From positions 1 to 19,747 of the forward strand of contig JAZDLO010000148.1 of the NCBI GenBank assembly GCA_043801935.1: DNA of 19,747 bases, read 5' to 3'. Under the pieces are notes generated by a model that was given only the letters and a program-made list of their open reading frames with translations, was not told the origin of the DNA and made no database searches. The position numbers and the translations under genes were made by a program. Positions 7,781 through 15,503 of the stretch are shown here, in pieces. Source of the stretch: JAZDLO01 sp043801935 (GTDB lineage: Bacteria > Actinomycetota > Thermoleophilia > RBG-16-64-13). Each line of letters starts with the position of its first letter. Position 1 is the stretch's first letter.

Positions 7781-9025
7781 TCACTCGGCAAGCACCCAAG
7801 CTCCCCCCTCGATCTTGACGTCGATCATGTCGTCGACCACTATGCCGTCGTGGTTGGTCGGTGAATAGTTGTAGATGCCTCCGGTGCCTGGGAACCCTTT
7901 GATGTTGTTAAGAGCGCCCTGAATCGCCGCGGGCTCGGTGTTTCCAGCGGTCGTGATCGCCGCGACAAGCAGTGAGAGTGCGTCGAACGCGTGCCCGGCG
8001 AAGGTGTTGGGCGCCGATCCGTACTTGGCTTGATACGCCGCGATGAACCCGTCTACGACCTCTTTCTGCTTCGGGTCGGTTATGGACGAGGGAACCGTCA
8101 GCTTGCCGGCCGGGAAGACCACTCCCTCGGCGGCAGCACCCGCCTGTTCGATGAAGGTCTTGTTGGCTATGCCGTGGCTTCCGATGAACGGAACGTCCAT
8201 ATTCAGCTGCTTCATGTTCTTGGCGGCCAAGGCCGGCCCGGGGTTCGTCCCCCAGACTACGACCGCCTCAGGAGAGTTGCCCCTGATCTTGGTGAGCTGA
8301 GCAGTGAGGTCGGTGTCGTCGGTCTTGTACGACTCGACCGCCACTATCTCGAGCCCGAATGTTGCCGCCTGCTTTTCGATCTCCGCCGCCCCGGACGCGC
8401 CGAAAGCGTTCTCATCGTGCAGGATCGCGATCTTGCTGATCTTCAAGCTCTTGGAAATATACGTGAGGGCGCGCTCGACAGGAAGGCGGTTATTGGGCGG
8501 GGTCCTCCAGATCCACTCCATGGGCGCTTCGTCCGTGATCTCGTTGGCAGCGGCCATCGCCAACTGTGGAAGCCCTTTTTCTGCTGTGAGCGCTTTCACT
8601 GCCAGCGTCGAAGCAGAGCCGGTCGCCGCGATGATGGCGACCGCCTTTTCCTGATCCATGAGCCGGTTCGCAGCCGTCACAGCTTCTTTGGCGTCAGTCT
8701 TGTCATCGATGATGACCAGTTTCAAAGGCCGCCCCAACACTCCACCCGCGCCGTTGATCTGCTCTTCCATCATCTGGAGTACGTTGCGCTCGGGCTCCCC
8801 GAGCGGCGCGTTCGGACCGGTGGCGGAGACTATGGCACCGATGACGACCGGGTCGCCGGTCGGTTGAGCACTGGTCGCCGTGCCTCCCGCAACGGTCGTG
8901 GTGGTCCCATCATTATCTTGCCCGCACCCCACGGCGCCAACAGCCGCCAGCAGCAGCACGAGTAGGCACACCGCCCACCACGACCTCCGGCCCCTCGGGA
9001 TCATGCTCATCATCTCTCGCTTCAC
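7781..9025 (-). CDS. livJ: Branched-chain amino acid type ABC transporter substrate-binding lipoprotein
   Basis: A periplasmic-binding-fold type I receptor (Leu/Ile/Val-binding family) that delivers ligand to LivHM. The N-terminus has a basic stretch, a hydrophobic core (about 15-31) and a lipobox AVGC with Cys34, so it is predicted to be a lipid-anchored extracellular lipoprotein, as in Gram-positives. A Thr/Gly-rich linker precedes the domain. Family marks include VIGAIVSATGPNAPLGEPE, LKLVIIDDKTDAKEAVTAANRL and GHAFDALSLL. The start is GTG 9025, set by GGGAGGG 6 nt upstream; the internal ATGs lack such a site. The receptor gene lies between livG and livF rather than at the operon's head. 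Ligand identity cannot be read from sequence; aromatic or aryl acids are possible given the PaaK neighbour. Confidence 0.92.
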   Translation of the reverse strand: MKREMMSMIPRGRRSWWAVCLLVLLLAAVGAVGCGQDNDGTTTTVAGGTATSAQPTGDPVVIGAIVSATGPNAPLGEPERNVLQMMEEQINGAGGVLGRPLKLVIIDDKTDAKEAVTAANRLMDQEKAVAIIAATGSASTLAVKALTAEKGLPQLAMAAANEITDEAPMEWIWRTPPNNRLPVERALTYISKSLKISKIAILHDENAFGASGAAEIEKQAATFGLEIVAVESYKTDDTDLTAQLTKIRGNSPEAVVVWGTNPGPALAAKNMKQLNMDVPFIGSHGIANKTFIEQAGAAAEGVVFPAGKLTVPSSITDPKQKEVVDGFIAAYQAKYGSAPNTFAGHAFDALSLLVAAITTAGNTEPAAIQGALNNIKGFPGTGGIYNYSPTNHDGIVVDDMIDVKIEGGAWVLAE

Positions 9026-9085
9026 TAGAAACCCTCCCCTACAGTCAGTTGCTCACACAGCCCAATAGAATACAGCTTCTTTCCC

Positions 9086-9850
9086 TCAGGTTAGCTCCTC
9101 CCCCAGGTAGGCCTTGATGACTTCTTCGTTGCCCTGGATCATGATCGGCGGTCCTTCCGCGATCTTACGCCCGTAGTCCAAGACGACGACCTCATCCGAT
9201 ATGTCCATGACGAAGGTCATATCGTGCTCCACCAAGAGTACCGTCACTCCTTCCGACCGGATTCTTCGCACGGTGTCGGCGAGTTGGGCGGTCTCCTCGT
9301 CATTGAGACCGGCTGCCGGCTCATCGAGGAGAAGAAGCGTCGGCTCCGAGGCAAGAGAGCGGGCGATCTCCAACAGATGGCGCTCACCCATGGGTAGATT
9401 GCCCGCCGACTCGTCCGCCTTGTGGTCTAGGGCGACGCGTCGTAGGGCTTCGTGGGCCGCCTTGGCTATTTCTCGCTCTTCACGCCGATGCCGAGGCAGG
9501 TTAAGCGCAGCCGAGAGAAGGCCGACCTTGGTGCGCGTGTGTCGGCCGACGGCTACGTTATCCACTACGCTCATATCGTCGAACACCAGACTCTGTTGGA
9601 ACGTCCTTCCTACACCCATCCGACAGATGCGGTGGGGCGTTTTTCCCACCAGGTCGATCCCCGACAAGAGCACCCGGCCGCTGGTCGGACGGTAGGACCC
9701 TGAGATAAGGTTGAATAGAGTGGTCTTTCCTGCCCCGTTCGGACCTATCACAGCCTTGATCTGCCCCTGGTGGACGGCGAACGTCACACCCTCCAGCGCG
9801 TCAAGCCCCCCGAAACGCTTCGATACTTTTTCGATGTTCAATAGCGCCAC
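9086..9850 (-). CDS. livG: Branched-chain amino acid type ABC transporter ATP-binding protein LivG
   Basis: The second ATPase of the importer. Walker A GPNGAGKT lies at 36-43, the LivG-type signature is LPMGERHLLEIARSLA (in place of LSGGQ), Walker B is LLLLDEPAAGLN, and the switch is VLLVEHDM. The frame is open for a further 74 codons upstream, but that extension lies over the 3' end of livM in another frame and has no family similarity. I therefore start at GTG 9850 (254 aa), 8 nt after the livM stop, where the product begins in register with other LivG proteins (ALLNIEKVSKRFGG). A GGAGGAG sits about 11 nt upstream, a little far, and a TTG three codons downstream is the alternative. Confidence 0.92.
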   Translation of the reverse strand: MALLNIEKVSKRFGGLDALEGVTFAVHQGQIKAVIGPNGAGKTTLFNLISGSYRPTSGRVLLSGIDLVGKTPHRICRMGVGRTFQQSLVFDDMSVVDNVAVGRHTRTKVGLLSAALNLPRHRREEREIAKAAHEALRRVALDHKADESAGNLPMGERHLLEIARSLASEPTLLLLDEPAAGLNDEETAQLADTVRRIRSEGVTVLLVEHDMTFVMDISDEVVVLDYGRKIAEGPPIMIQGNEEVIKAYLGEELT

Positions 9851-9858
9851 GCAGCCAC

Positions 9859-10854
9859 CTACTCCTCCGCCCCTGGTGGATCCGCGCCGGCCCCCTTGCG
9901 CCCTGACCTCCAGAGCTTCATCCAGGGCCGCACGCCCTGGGTACGTCCGCGCCAGAAGATCATGATCGCGATGAGGAGCACTCCAAATACCAGGTTCGTG
10001 ACATCCTCGTTCACACGTTTGAGGATCTCCGGAAGTATGACGATCACCAGACTGCCCCAGAGAGCCCCCCACATGCTCCCTAACCCCCCTATGATCACCC
10101 CGCTCACAAGCAGGATCGAGAAGTTGATACCGTAGCCTTCCGGGCTGATGAAGTGTACGTAGTAAGCATCGAAACTCCCGGCGATACTCGCGAAGGCGGC
10201 CGCCAACATGAACACCTGCACCTTGCGGTAGGAGGTGTCCACACCCAGGGACTCGGCCGCGGGCTCCGAGCGCCGAAGCGCGCGCAACGAGCGGCCCACT
10301 CGCGACCGGGTGAGATTGAGAGAGAACCGCAGCATCACCAGCGCCACTCCCCAGACCAGCAGGTGGTACGCCCTCGGGCTTCGGAAATCCAGCGCTCCGA
10401 TCGCAAGCGAGGGGATGCCGGTGATCCCATCAGTACCATTGGTCAGACCCTTGAGTTGCACGAGAAGGATGTACACGATCTCGTTGACGCCCAGGGTGGC
10501 CATGGCGAGATAGTGTCCTTTGAGTTTGAGCGTGGGCATCCCCACGAGTCCAGCAATGACGGCCGCTAGCAGAGCGGCCAACGCCATGGCGAGCCAGGGA
10601 TCGAAGCCGAGCCGGGTAGTGAGAACGGCCGCCCCATATGCTCCGATCCCGACGAATGCCGCCTGGCCCAATGAGATCTGACCCGCCTGGCCTAAAAGAA
10701 GGCTCAAGCCCAGGGCCATCATGAATCGGGTTCCCATAAAGGCGAGCACCGACAGGTAATACGAGTCGTTCAAGTAGGCGGGGATCGTCATGACTACTAG
10801 GGCGAACACCAAGTAGCCTGCGTGTTTCCGGCCGTATTCAAGCGCCTGCGTCAC
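9859..10854 (-). CDS. livM: Branched-chain amino acid type ABC transporter permease LivM
   Basis: An inner-membrane permease subunit. The family signatures are GQAGQISLGQAAFVGIGAY (about 54-72), the cytoplasmic loop GLVGMPTLKLKGHYLAMATLG, and the EAA-like coupling segment VGRSLRALRRSEPAAESLGVD that contacts the ATPases. Eight or more hydrophobic segments are visible across 331 aa. The start is GTG 10854, overlapping the livH stop as GTGA. A charged, Gly/Arg/Pro-rich cytoplasmic C-terminal tail follows the last membrane segment. Pairs with LivH to form the translocation pore. Confidence 0.93.
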   Translation of the reverse strand: MTQALEYGRKHAGYLVFALVVMTIPAYLNDSYYLSVLAFMGTRFMMALGLSLLLGQAGQISLGQAAFVGIGAYGAAVLTTRLGFDPWLAMALAALLAAVIAGLVGMPTLKLKGHYLAMATLGVNEIVYILLVQLKGLTNGTDGITGIPSLAIGALDFRSPRAYHLLVWGVALVMLRFSLNLTRSRVGRSLRALRRSEPAAESLGVDTSYRKVQVFMLAAAFASIAGSFDAYYVHFISPEGYGINFSILLVSGVIIGGLGSMWGALWGSLVIVILPEILKRVNEDVTNLVFGVLLIAIMIFWRGRTQGVRPWMKLWRSGRKGAGADPPGAEE

Positions 10855-11729
10855 TGCCTGCTCACCACCCTGGTCCCCAGTAGACCGGCGGGACGGAGGA
10901 ATAGCACCAGGAGGAGGATCACGAAAGCGATAGCGTCCTTATAGCCGGCAGAAACCACCCCTACCCCCAGGGCCTCCAGTATCCCAAGGACGAAGCCTCC
11001 CACGACTGCGCCGACCGGGTTGCCCATTCCGCCCAGAGTGGCGGCGGCAAATCCCTTGAGACCCAGCAGGGATCCGGAGGAGTAGCCCATGAAGCTCACC
11101 GGGGTGATCATCACCCCCGCGGCGGCGGAGATGGCCCCGCTGAGAGCGAAGCTGAACAGCACCACCCGGCGGTAGGAGATCCCTTGGAGGCGAGCAGCGG
11201 TGGGGTTCACGGCACAGGCGCGCACCGCCTTGCCGAACAAGCTCCTGCGATAGAAGAGTTGCAGCGCGACCACGATGACGATGGTGAGACCTACCACCCA
11301 TAGCGTCTGCGGCACGATAGTGGCCCCACCGACCGCGATGGGTTCCTCTCCCGTGAACGCGGACAGGGCGAGCGCTTCTCTGCCCCAGATCATCATGGCC
11401 GCGGTCTCCAGCGCGAAGGCGGCTCCCACTGTGGCGATTATCTGGGCCAAGACCCCCTTGTTGAGGAGAGGGCGTATGGCCACCTGCTGAAACGCGGCAC
11501 TCACGATGGCAACGACCGCGACCGCCCCGATGAAACACGCCCAAAGCGGCAGTCCCCAACCAAACAGAGAGACGGCCATCAAACCACCCAGCATCACCAG
11601 CTGACCTTGAGCGAAGTTGATGATCTGGGTGGCGTTGAAAATCAAGGTGAAGCCCATGGCGACAAGCGCGTAGATGCTGCCGTTGGTGATGCCGCTGAAG
11701 ATGTATTGAAGGAACTGGTCGCGACTCAC
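10851..11729 (-). CDS. livH: Branched-chain amino acid type ABC transporter permease LivH
   Basis: The partner permease of LivM, 292 aa. Signatures are the N-terminal GITNGSIYALVAMGFTLIF, NFAQGQLVMLGG, the coupling segment GKAVRACAVNPTAARLQGI and the late GLKGFAAATLGGMGNPVGA. About eight membrane segments are visible. The GTG start at 11729 has no good Shine-Dalgarno sequence of its own; it overlaps the stop of a 30-codon ORF (11726-11818) as GTGA, so coupled translation from that short ORF may be what opens it. First transporter gene after the ACT-domain gene on the same strand. Confidence 0.93.
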   Translation of the reverse strand: MSRDQFLQYIFSGITNGSIYALVAMGFTLIFNATQIINFAQGQLVMLGGLMAVSLFGWGLPLWACFIGAVAVVAIVSAAFQQVAIRPLLNKGVLAQIIATVGAAFALETAAMMIWGREALALSAFTGEEPIAVGGATIVPQTLWVVGLTIVIVVALQLFYRRSLFGKAVRACAVNPTAARLQGISYRRVVLFSFALSGAISAAAGVMITPVSFMGYSSGSLLGLKGFAAATLGGMGNPVGAVVGGFVLGILEALGVGVVSAGYKDAIAFVILLLVLFLRPAGLLGTRVVSRQ

Positions 11730-11818
11730 AATCGAGCCGCCATCCTTTCGGCGCTCGGGGTGGAAAGGGCCGAGAGGCTGGAGGAAACGCCCCTACTGTC
11801 TACACCTGCCGTAACCAT
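11726..11818 (-). CDS. Candidate 30-residue ORF coupled to livH
   Basis: An ATG at 11818 opens 30 codons that end in a TGA sharing GTGA with the livH start. The peptide is Ser-rich (7 of 30), with four Leu and three Val, ending ERMAARL. GGGGAGG (11821-11827) lies only 2 nt from the ATG, shorter than optimal, so initiation may be poor. It has no run of Leu/Ile/Val codons, so it does not look like a classical attenuation leader peptide. The argument for reality is its exact stop-start overlap with livH, which otherwise lacks a ribosome site. It fills most of the 114-nt ACT-livH gap. It could equally be chance. Confidence 0.32.
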   Translation of the reverse strand: MVTAGVDSRGVSSSLSALSTPSAERMAARL

Positions 11819-11843
11819 TTCCTCCCCGGACCTCGCCTTCCGC

Positions 11844-12254
11844 CTACAACAGATCGCCGGGTCCCAGCACCCGGAAGCCGCCATCGGCCAGAAGCCGTTC
11901 CAGCCGTTCCATTTCTTCGGTCTTCAGCAGCAGTGAATCCCGCGCCCCCAAGTAGATGTACTCGATGTCCAGACCCGACTCCGCAACCAGCCGGGCGACA
12001 GCCGCGAGTGCGCCGGGCTTGTCGGGGATGACCGCGCACACGACCGGATGTTCGACGACTACATACTGAGCCGCGCTCAGGAGGTCTTTGGCCCGCTCCA
12101 CCCCATCCACCACCAGGCGGAGGATGCCGTAGTCGGTGGTGTCGGCGATGGTGAAGGAGAGCACGTTGACGCCGCCATCGGCCAGCGAGACCAGCACGTC
12201 TGCCAGATGGCCGGCCTTGTTCTCCACGAACACCGAGAGTTGACTGATGCTCAT
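11844..12254 (-). CDS. Tandem ACT-domain amino acid-binding protein
   Basis: A 136-aa cytosolic protein made of two ACT domains (about 3-66 and 70-130), each with the ligand-loop glycine: G15 in ENKAGHLADV and G81 in PDKPGALAAV. ACT pairs bind small amino acids and act as sensors. There is no catalytic or DNA-binding domain, so it presumably regulates a partner protein. Families of this shape recur next to PaaK and liv genes. It is the first gene of the minus-strand transport block. I start at ATG 12254. An in-frame TTG at 12266 would add four residues, and only a weak GGGGG precedes the ATG. The likely effector is the amino acid imported by the adjacent transporter (inference). Confidence 0.85.
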   Translation of the reverse strand: MSISQLSVFVENKAGHLADVLVSLADGGVNVLSFTIADTTDYGILRLVVDGVERAKDLLSAAQYVVVEHPVVCAVIPDKPGALAAVARLVAESGLDIEYIYLGARDSLLLKTEEMERLERLLADGGFRVLGPGDLL

Positions 12255-12292
12255 CGGGACCCCCAAAGAGAAAGGTGTTGGCTCCCTGAAGA

Positions 12293-12343
12293 CGTCCGGC
12301 CCCAGACCGGACGAATAGACGCTATTCTACCGTCGCCGCGACG
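12293..12343. repeat. Three consecutive short inverted repeats in the ACT/ade divergent spacer
   Basis: Perfect stems: CGTCCGG/CCGGACG with a 7-nt loop (12293-12313), GAATAG/CTATTC with a 3-nt loop (12313-12327), and CGTCG/CGACG with a 3-nt loop (12331-12343). On the minus strand the first lies in the predicted ACT mRNA leader, and the second overlaps the candidate -10. No U-tract follows, so they are not terminators; operator or leader structure is more likely. Confidence 0.5.
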
Positions 12344-12353
12344 ACGGACACAA
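12324..12353 (-). promoter_or_regulatory. Candidate promoter of the ACT-liv-paaK operon
   Basis: On the minus strand TAGAAT (12324-12329, 5/6 match to the -10 consensus) is preceded at 18-nt spacing by TTGTGT (12348-12353), a weak -35. Transcription would begin near 12317, giving a leader of about 60 nt. The -10 overlaps an inverted repeat (GAATAG, 3-nt gap, CTATTC; 12313-12327), which could be an operator. Judged by eye only. Confidence 0.35.
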
Positions 12354-12418
12354 ACCCTTTTCTCTCGCCACCGGACCGTCGAGGTTCGGAGTGACCCCAC
12401 CAGGGGAACAAACAGGCA

Positions 12419-14134
12419 ATGCAACTGCGCGAACAGTGCCGCCGGGTGGCGCTCGGCCTTGATCCTCCCAGTCTGCTGATCAGGGGCGGACGGGTGTTCT
12501 CGCCCTTCACCGGCGAGTTCTTCCCCGCCGACGTGGCCCTATGCGGCCCCCTTATCGCCGGCGTAGGCGAGTACCCGGGCGGCGCAGGAACGGTGATCGA
12601 TGCCGCCGGCGCCTATGTGCTGCCCGGGTTCATCGACGCCCACGTCCATCCCGAGACTTCCCTGCTTTCCCCCCGCCGCTTCGCCGAAGCGCTGGCGGTG
12701 CACGGCGTGACCTCCGCTCTTGCCGAACCGCACGAGATCGTCAACCTGCTGGGAGCCGCAGGGATCGAATTCTATCTTCAGGCCCGGCTGGGCTTGCCCC
12801 TCGATCTGCGCCTCATGATCCCAACCAGCGTGCCCGCCTCCCCCTTCGAGCGGGCAGCAGGCCGTCTCGAGTCGGCGGATATCGAGGCCCTGCTCACTCG
12901 GGAGGGCGTGAGCGGCCTGGGCGAGGCCATGGACTACCTGGGCCTCATCAACGGCACCGCCTCCAGCCTCCCCCTCGCTCTTGCCGGCCACCGGGTGCTG
13001 GACGGCCACGCCCCCGACATCAGTGGTCGGGATCTCGCGGCCTATCTGATCGCCGGGCCCATCACCGATCACGAGACCTCCGATCCGGAGTTGCTCTTGG
13101 AGCGCCGTCGCCTGGGGATGTGGATCCTCATACGGGAAGGCTCCGCGGCCCGCGATCTGGCTCGATCACTGCCTTTCTTGGTCGAGCACGGTACGGAGCG
13201 CACCGCTCTCTGTACCGATGACCGCAACGCCGCCGCCCTGGCCGAGCACCACCATCTTGACGGAATGGTGGGCGCTCTCCACCGGGCCGGTGTCTCCCTC
13301 AACGACGCCCTGCGGGCCGCGACCGTGAATCCGGCCACGCTGTATGGGTTGCACGACCGGGGCAGCGTCACTCCCGGTCTGCAGGCGGATCTGTTGGTGG
13401 TTGACGATCCTTGTTTCCCTCATCCTCGCCGCGTGGTGCAGGCGGGAAACGTGACCGTCCAGGACGGACGACTGACCGCCCGCCTTCCCGCGACGCCCCC
13501 CTTGACTTCACTCCCCTTCCGTCTTGACATCTCAGACGCCGATGATCTGGCACCGGAGGCAGCCGACGGCCTGTACCGAGCCCGGGCCATTCAGCTGGTC
13601 CCACGTTCCATCGTGAGCGACGAACGGATCGTGGAGATCCGGGCCCGCGGTGGTCGCCTCTTGGCCGATCCCGACAACGACGTGGCGCTCGTGGCCCTGC
13701 TGGAGCGCGGTCGGGGAACAAACGAAGTGGGGCGTGGCCTCCTCAGCGGGCTCGGTCTCCGCCGGGGAGCGATCGCCACTACCATCGCCCACGACGCCCA
13801 CCATCTCCTCGTCACCGGGGTCCACCCAAGGGACATGTTGACGGCCGCGCGGGCGGTGGCGTCAGCCGGCGGAGGTCTGGCCGTGGCCGACGGTAGCACC
13901 GTTCATACTCTCCCCCTGCCCCTGGCCGGCCTCATGACCGACCTCCCCGCCGCAGCCGTCGGCGTGCAGCTCCGCTTGCTCGAGACGGCGGCGGCTGCAC
14001 TGGGGGTGGAGTTGGAGGAGCCCTTCATGGCGCTCAGTTTCATCACCTTGAGCGTGATCCCCCGGCTGCGGATAACCCTGGGGGGAGTGCTGGACGTGGA
14101 AGCTCAGAGCTTGGTCCCGCTCCTGGTCGGATAG
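12419..14134 (+). CDS. ade: Adenine deaminase (amidohydrolase family)
   Basis: It converts adenine to hypoxanthine and ammonia in purine salvage or degradation. The 571-aa length matches bacterial adenine deaminases. Landmarks: metal site GFIDAHVHPE (H75, H77), VLDGHAPDISGRDLAAYL near 193-210, ITDHET, CTDDR at 265-269, and a full C-terminal domain with IAHDAHHLLVTG and LSVIPRLRIT. Some motifs deviate from what I recall of the family: HPET for HIES, and EHHHLDGMV for an EGHID-type segment. It is therefore a divergent member, and a related substrate is possible. The start is ATG 12419; AGGGG lies a little far upstream (about 12 nt). A GTG at 12446 is an alternative that would lose a non-conserved leader. 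Divergent from the ACT gene, convergent with the DUF4015 gene. Confidence 0.88.
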   Translation: MQLREQCRRVALGLDPPSLLIRGGRVFSPFTGEFFPADVALCGPLIAGVGEYPGGAGTVIDAAGAYVLPGFIDAHVHPETSLLSPRRFAEALAVHGVTSALAEPHEIVNLLGAAGIEFYLQARLGLPLDLRLMIPTSVPASPFERAAGRLESADIEALLTREGVSGLGEAMDYLGLINGTASSLPLALAGHRVLDGHAPDISGRDLAAYLIAGPITDHETSDPELLLERRRLGMWILIREGSAARDLARSLPFLVEHGTERTALCTDDRNAAALAEHHHLDGMVGALHRAGVSLNDALRAATVNPATLYGLHDRGSVTPGLQADLLVVDDPCFPHPRRVVQAGNVTVQDGRLTARLPATPPLTSLPFRLDISDADDLAPEAADGLYRARAIQLVPRSIVSDERIVEIRARGGRLLADPDNDVALVALLERGRGTNEVGRGLLSGLGLRRGAIATTIAHDAHHLLVTGVHPRDMLTAARAVASAGGGLAVADGSTVHTLPLPLAGLMTDLPAAAVGVQLRLLETAAAALGVELEEPFMALSFITLSVIPRLRITLGGVLDVEAQSLVPLLVG

Positions 14135-14145
14135 CGCCGGTCGTC

Positions 14146-14166
14146 GATTGTCGACAACCCACAATC
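14146..14166. repeat. Inverted repeat between convergent genes
   Basis: GATTGT (14146-14151) and ACAATC (14161-14166) form a 6-bp stem with a 9-nt loop in the 76-nt gap between ade and the DUF4015 gene. The loop side includes a perfect 10-nt palindrome TTGTCGACAA (14148-14157). There is no U-tract, so terminator function is doubtful; it could be a protein-binding site or chance. Confidence 0.3.
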
Positions 14167-14210
14167 ACTGACAACGCCCCATCCCTTCTTCGATGCAGGC
14201 GCCGTCTCGA

Positions 14211-15467
14211 TCAGCTCGTCTGGGCGCGCAGAGCCCCCTCCATGTACTTGAGCGACGGATCCCATAGGATCCACTCGCCGAAGCCCTGCTCCTCCGCCGC
14301 CTTGATCTGCGCCTTGACCTCGGCGACTCCGTAGGTTACCCCTCCCAGGGAGAAGTCCTGCAACCACGGCCGGCCCATCGCCCCTGTGCCCGCCAGCCTC
14401 TTCTTGGTGTCCTTCATGGCGGCAGTGACGATCTCGTAGGGGCTCTCGTTAGGACTGGCCACCCCGTAGTAGTTGGGAGAATAGTGGGACGGATAGACCA
14501 TCGGACAGACAATGTCAACATTCTGGCTGATCTTCTCGACATTCTGCCCGATCGTCGCGGAGTCTTTGGCGCTGCCCGTGCTCACCGTGATCCCGAAGAC
14601 ATCGGCCGACACCCATACCCCCAGCTTTTCGAGACGATGGCTGGCAAAGGCCAGGAACCCGGCGATGGCGTCCTCTTTGCTCGAGTATTCCCCCGGGTAG
14701 ACCGCCTCGGAGATCTTACCGTCGCTGGGGAAGCGCACGTAGTCGAACTGGATCTCAGCGAAACCGTGACGGGCTGCATCCTCGGCTACCTGCACCAGGT
14801 ATTCCCAGACTTCGTGATTGTAGGGGTTGGTGAAGCTCAAGCCCTTGAAGTCCTTCCAAAGACCGCCATCCTTGTGTTTGACCGCCAGCTCGGGCCGCTT
14901 GTTGGCCAAAGTGTCGTCCTTGAAGCAGACGACCCGGGCGATGGGGGTGATGTTGTGCTCCCGGAGCTTGGCGACCAGGGCGTCGATATCGCCGATCCGA
15001 GCGTCGATCAGCCCCAATTCCTTGGCCATGGCGACATCCGCGTCGTAGGCGACCAGGCCGATATCGTCCTTCACGTCGATGACAAACGCGTTGATCTCGG
15101 TGCGATCAGCCAGACCGATCATTTTGTCTAGCTTCTCGGAAGAGGCTGCCGCGTAGCTGGTCATGTACACACCCTTTACCGGGACGTACGAGAGATCTCG
15201 GAACGCGCGCAGATCTACCAGCGGCTCGAGCGTATAATCGGCCTTCGCGGGAACGGGGACCGGCGCCGCGGAGGCACTCGTGTCCGACCCTCCGGGAAAC
15301 CCACCCCCGCCAACCACCCAACTGCCCAGAGACCACAACAGGATGAAGCCGGCGGCGAAGACAAGCGCACCCATGATCGCGATGATGGCCAACCGCGGGC
15401 CCGCGGCCCTGCGTCGCCGAACGGACCGGGAGTGGCTGGAGCGGCTGGAGGAGTGGATCTGGGCCAT
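14211..15467 (-). CDS. Membrane-anchored putative glycoside hydrolase (DUF4015 / GH13-like)
   Basis: A 418-aa protein with a basic N-terminus, one membrane segment (about 26-50), a Gly/Ser/Pro-rich linker (52-76) and a large extracellular domain. The domain matches the DUF4015 putative glycosyl hydrolase family: VKGVYMTSYAA opens the barrel, followed by VIDVKDDIG (130-138), a likely catalytic strand QFDYVRFPSDG (240-250), WVSADVFG and MVYPSHYSPNYYG (323-335). These are the family's conserved acid and aromatic positions. The true substrate of DUF4015 proteins is not well established; a cell-envelope or exopolysaccharide glycan is likely given the anchor and the divergent polysaccharide deacetylase. 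The start is ATG 15467 with no Shine-Dalgarno sequence, consistent with a near-leaderless transcript. Confidence 0.85.
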   Translation of the reverse strand: MAQIHSSSRSSHSRSVRRRRAAGPRLAIIAIMGALVFAAGFILLWSLGSWVVGGGGFPGGSDTSASAAPVPVPAKADYTLEPLVDLRAFRDLSYVPVKGVYMTSYAAASSEKLDKMIGLADRTEINAFVIDVKDDIGLVAYDADVAMAKELGLIDARIGDIDALVAKLREHNITPIARVVCFKDDTLANKRPELAVKHKDGGLWKDFKGLSFTNPYNHEVWEYLVQVAEDAARHGFAEIQFDYVRFPSDGKISEAVYPGEYSSKEDAIAGFLAFASHRLEKLGVWVSADVFGITVSTGSAKDSATIGQNVEKISQNVDIVCPMVYPSHYSPNYYGVASPNESPYEIVTAAMKDTKKRLAGTGAMGRPWLQDFSLGGVTYGVAEVKAQIKAAEEQGFGEWILWDPSLKYMEGALRAQTS

Positions 15468-15477
15468 GGTGACGGGT

Positions 15478-15483
15478 ATTGTA
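15478..15483 (-). promoter_or_regulatory. Extended -10 promoter of the DUF4015 gene, near-leaderless
   Basis: On the minus strand TGTTACAAT is an extended -10 element (TGn plus TACAAT, 5/6 match). The ATG follows 10 nt after it, leaving room for only a 3-4 nt leader, and no ribosome-binding site is present. No convincing -35 is seen, as expected for an extended -10. Confidence 0.5.
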
Positions 15484-15497
15484 ACAGAGCCTTCTGC

Positions 15498-15503
15498 TAA
15501 ACT
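15498..15503 (+). promoter_or_regulatory. Extended -10 promoter of the polysaccharide deacetylase gene, near-leaderless
   Basis: TGCTAAACT on the plus strand is an extended -10 element (TGn plus TAAACT). The deacetylase ATG starts 9 nt after it, so the leader would be 2-3 nt, and there is no Shine-Dalgarno sequence. It lies 14 nt from the opposed -10 of the divergent gene. Confidence 0.45.

Noticed and set aside
7991..8965. 324-codon plus-strand open frame opposite the receptor gene
   Set aside because: No motif, signal or ribosome site; the receptor on the other strand is unambiguous.
9851..10072. N-terminal extension of LivG to 328 residues
   Set aside because: The extra 74 codons overlap the 3' end of livM in another frame and resemble nothing; the family start is at 9850.
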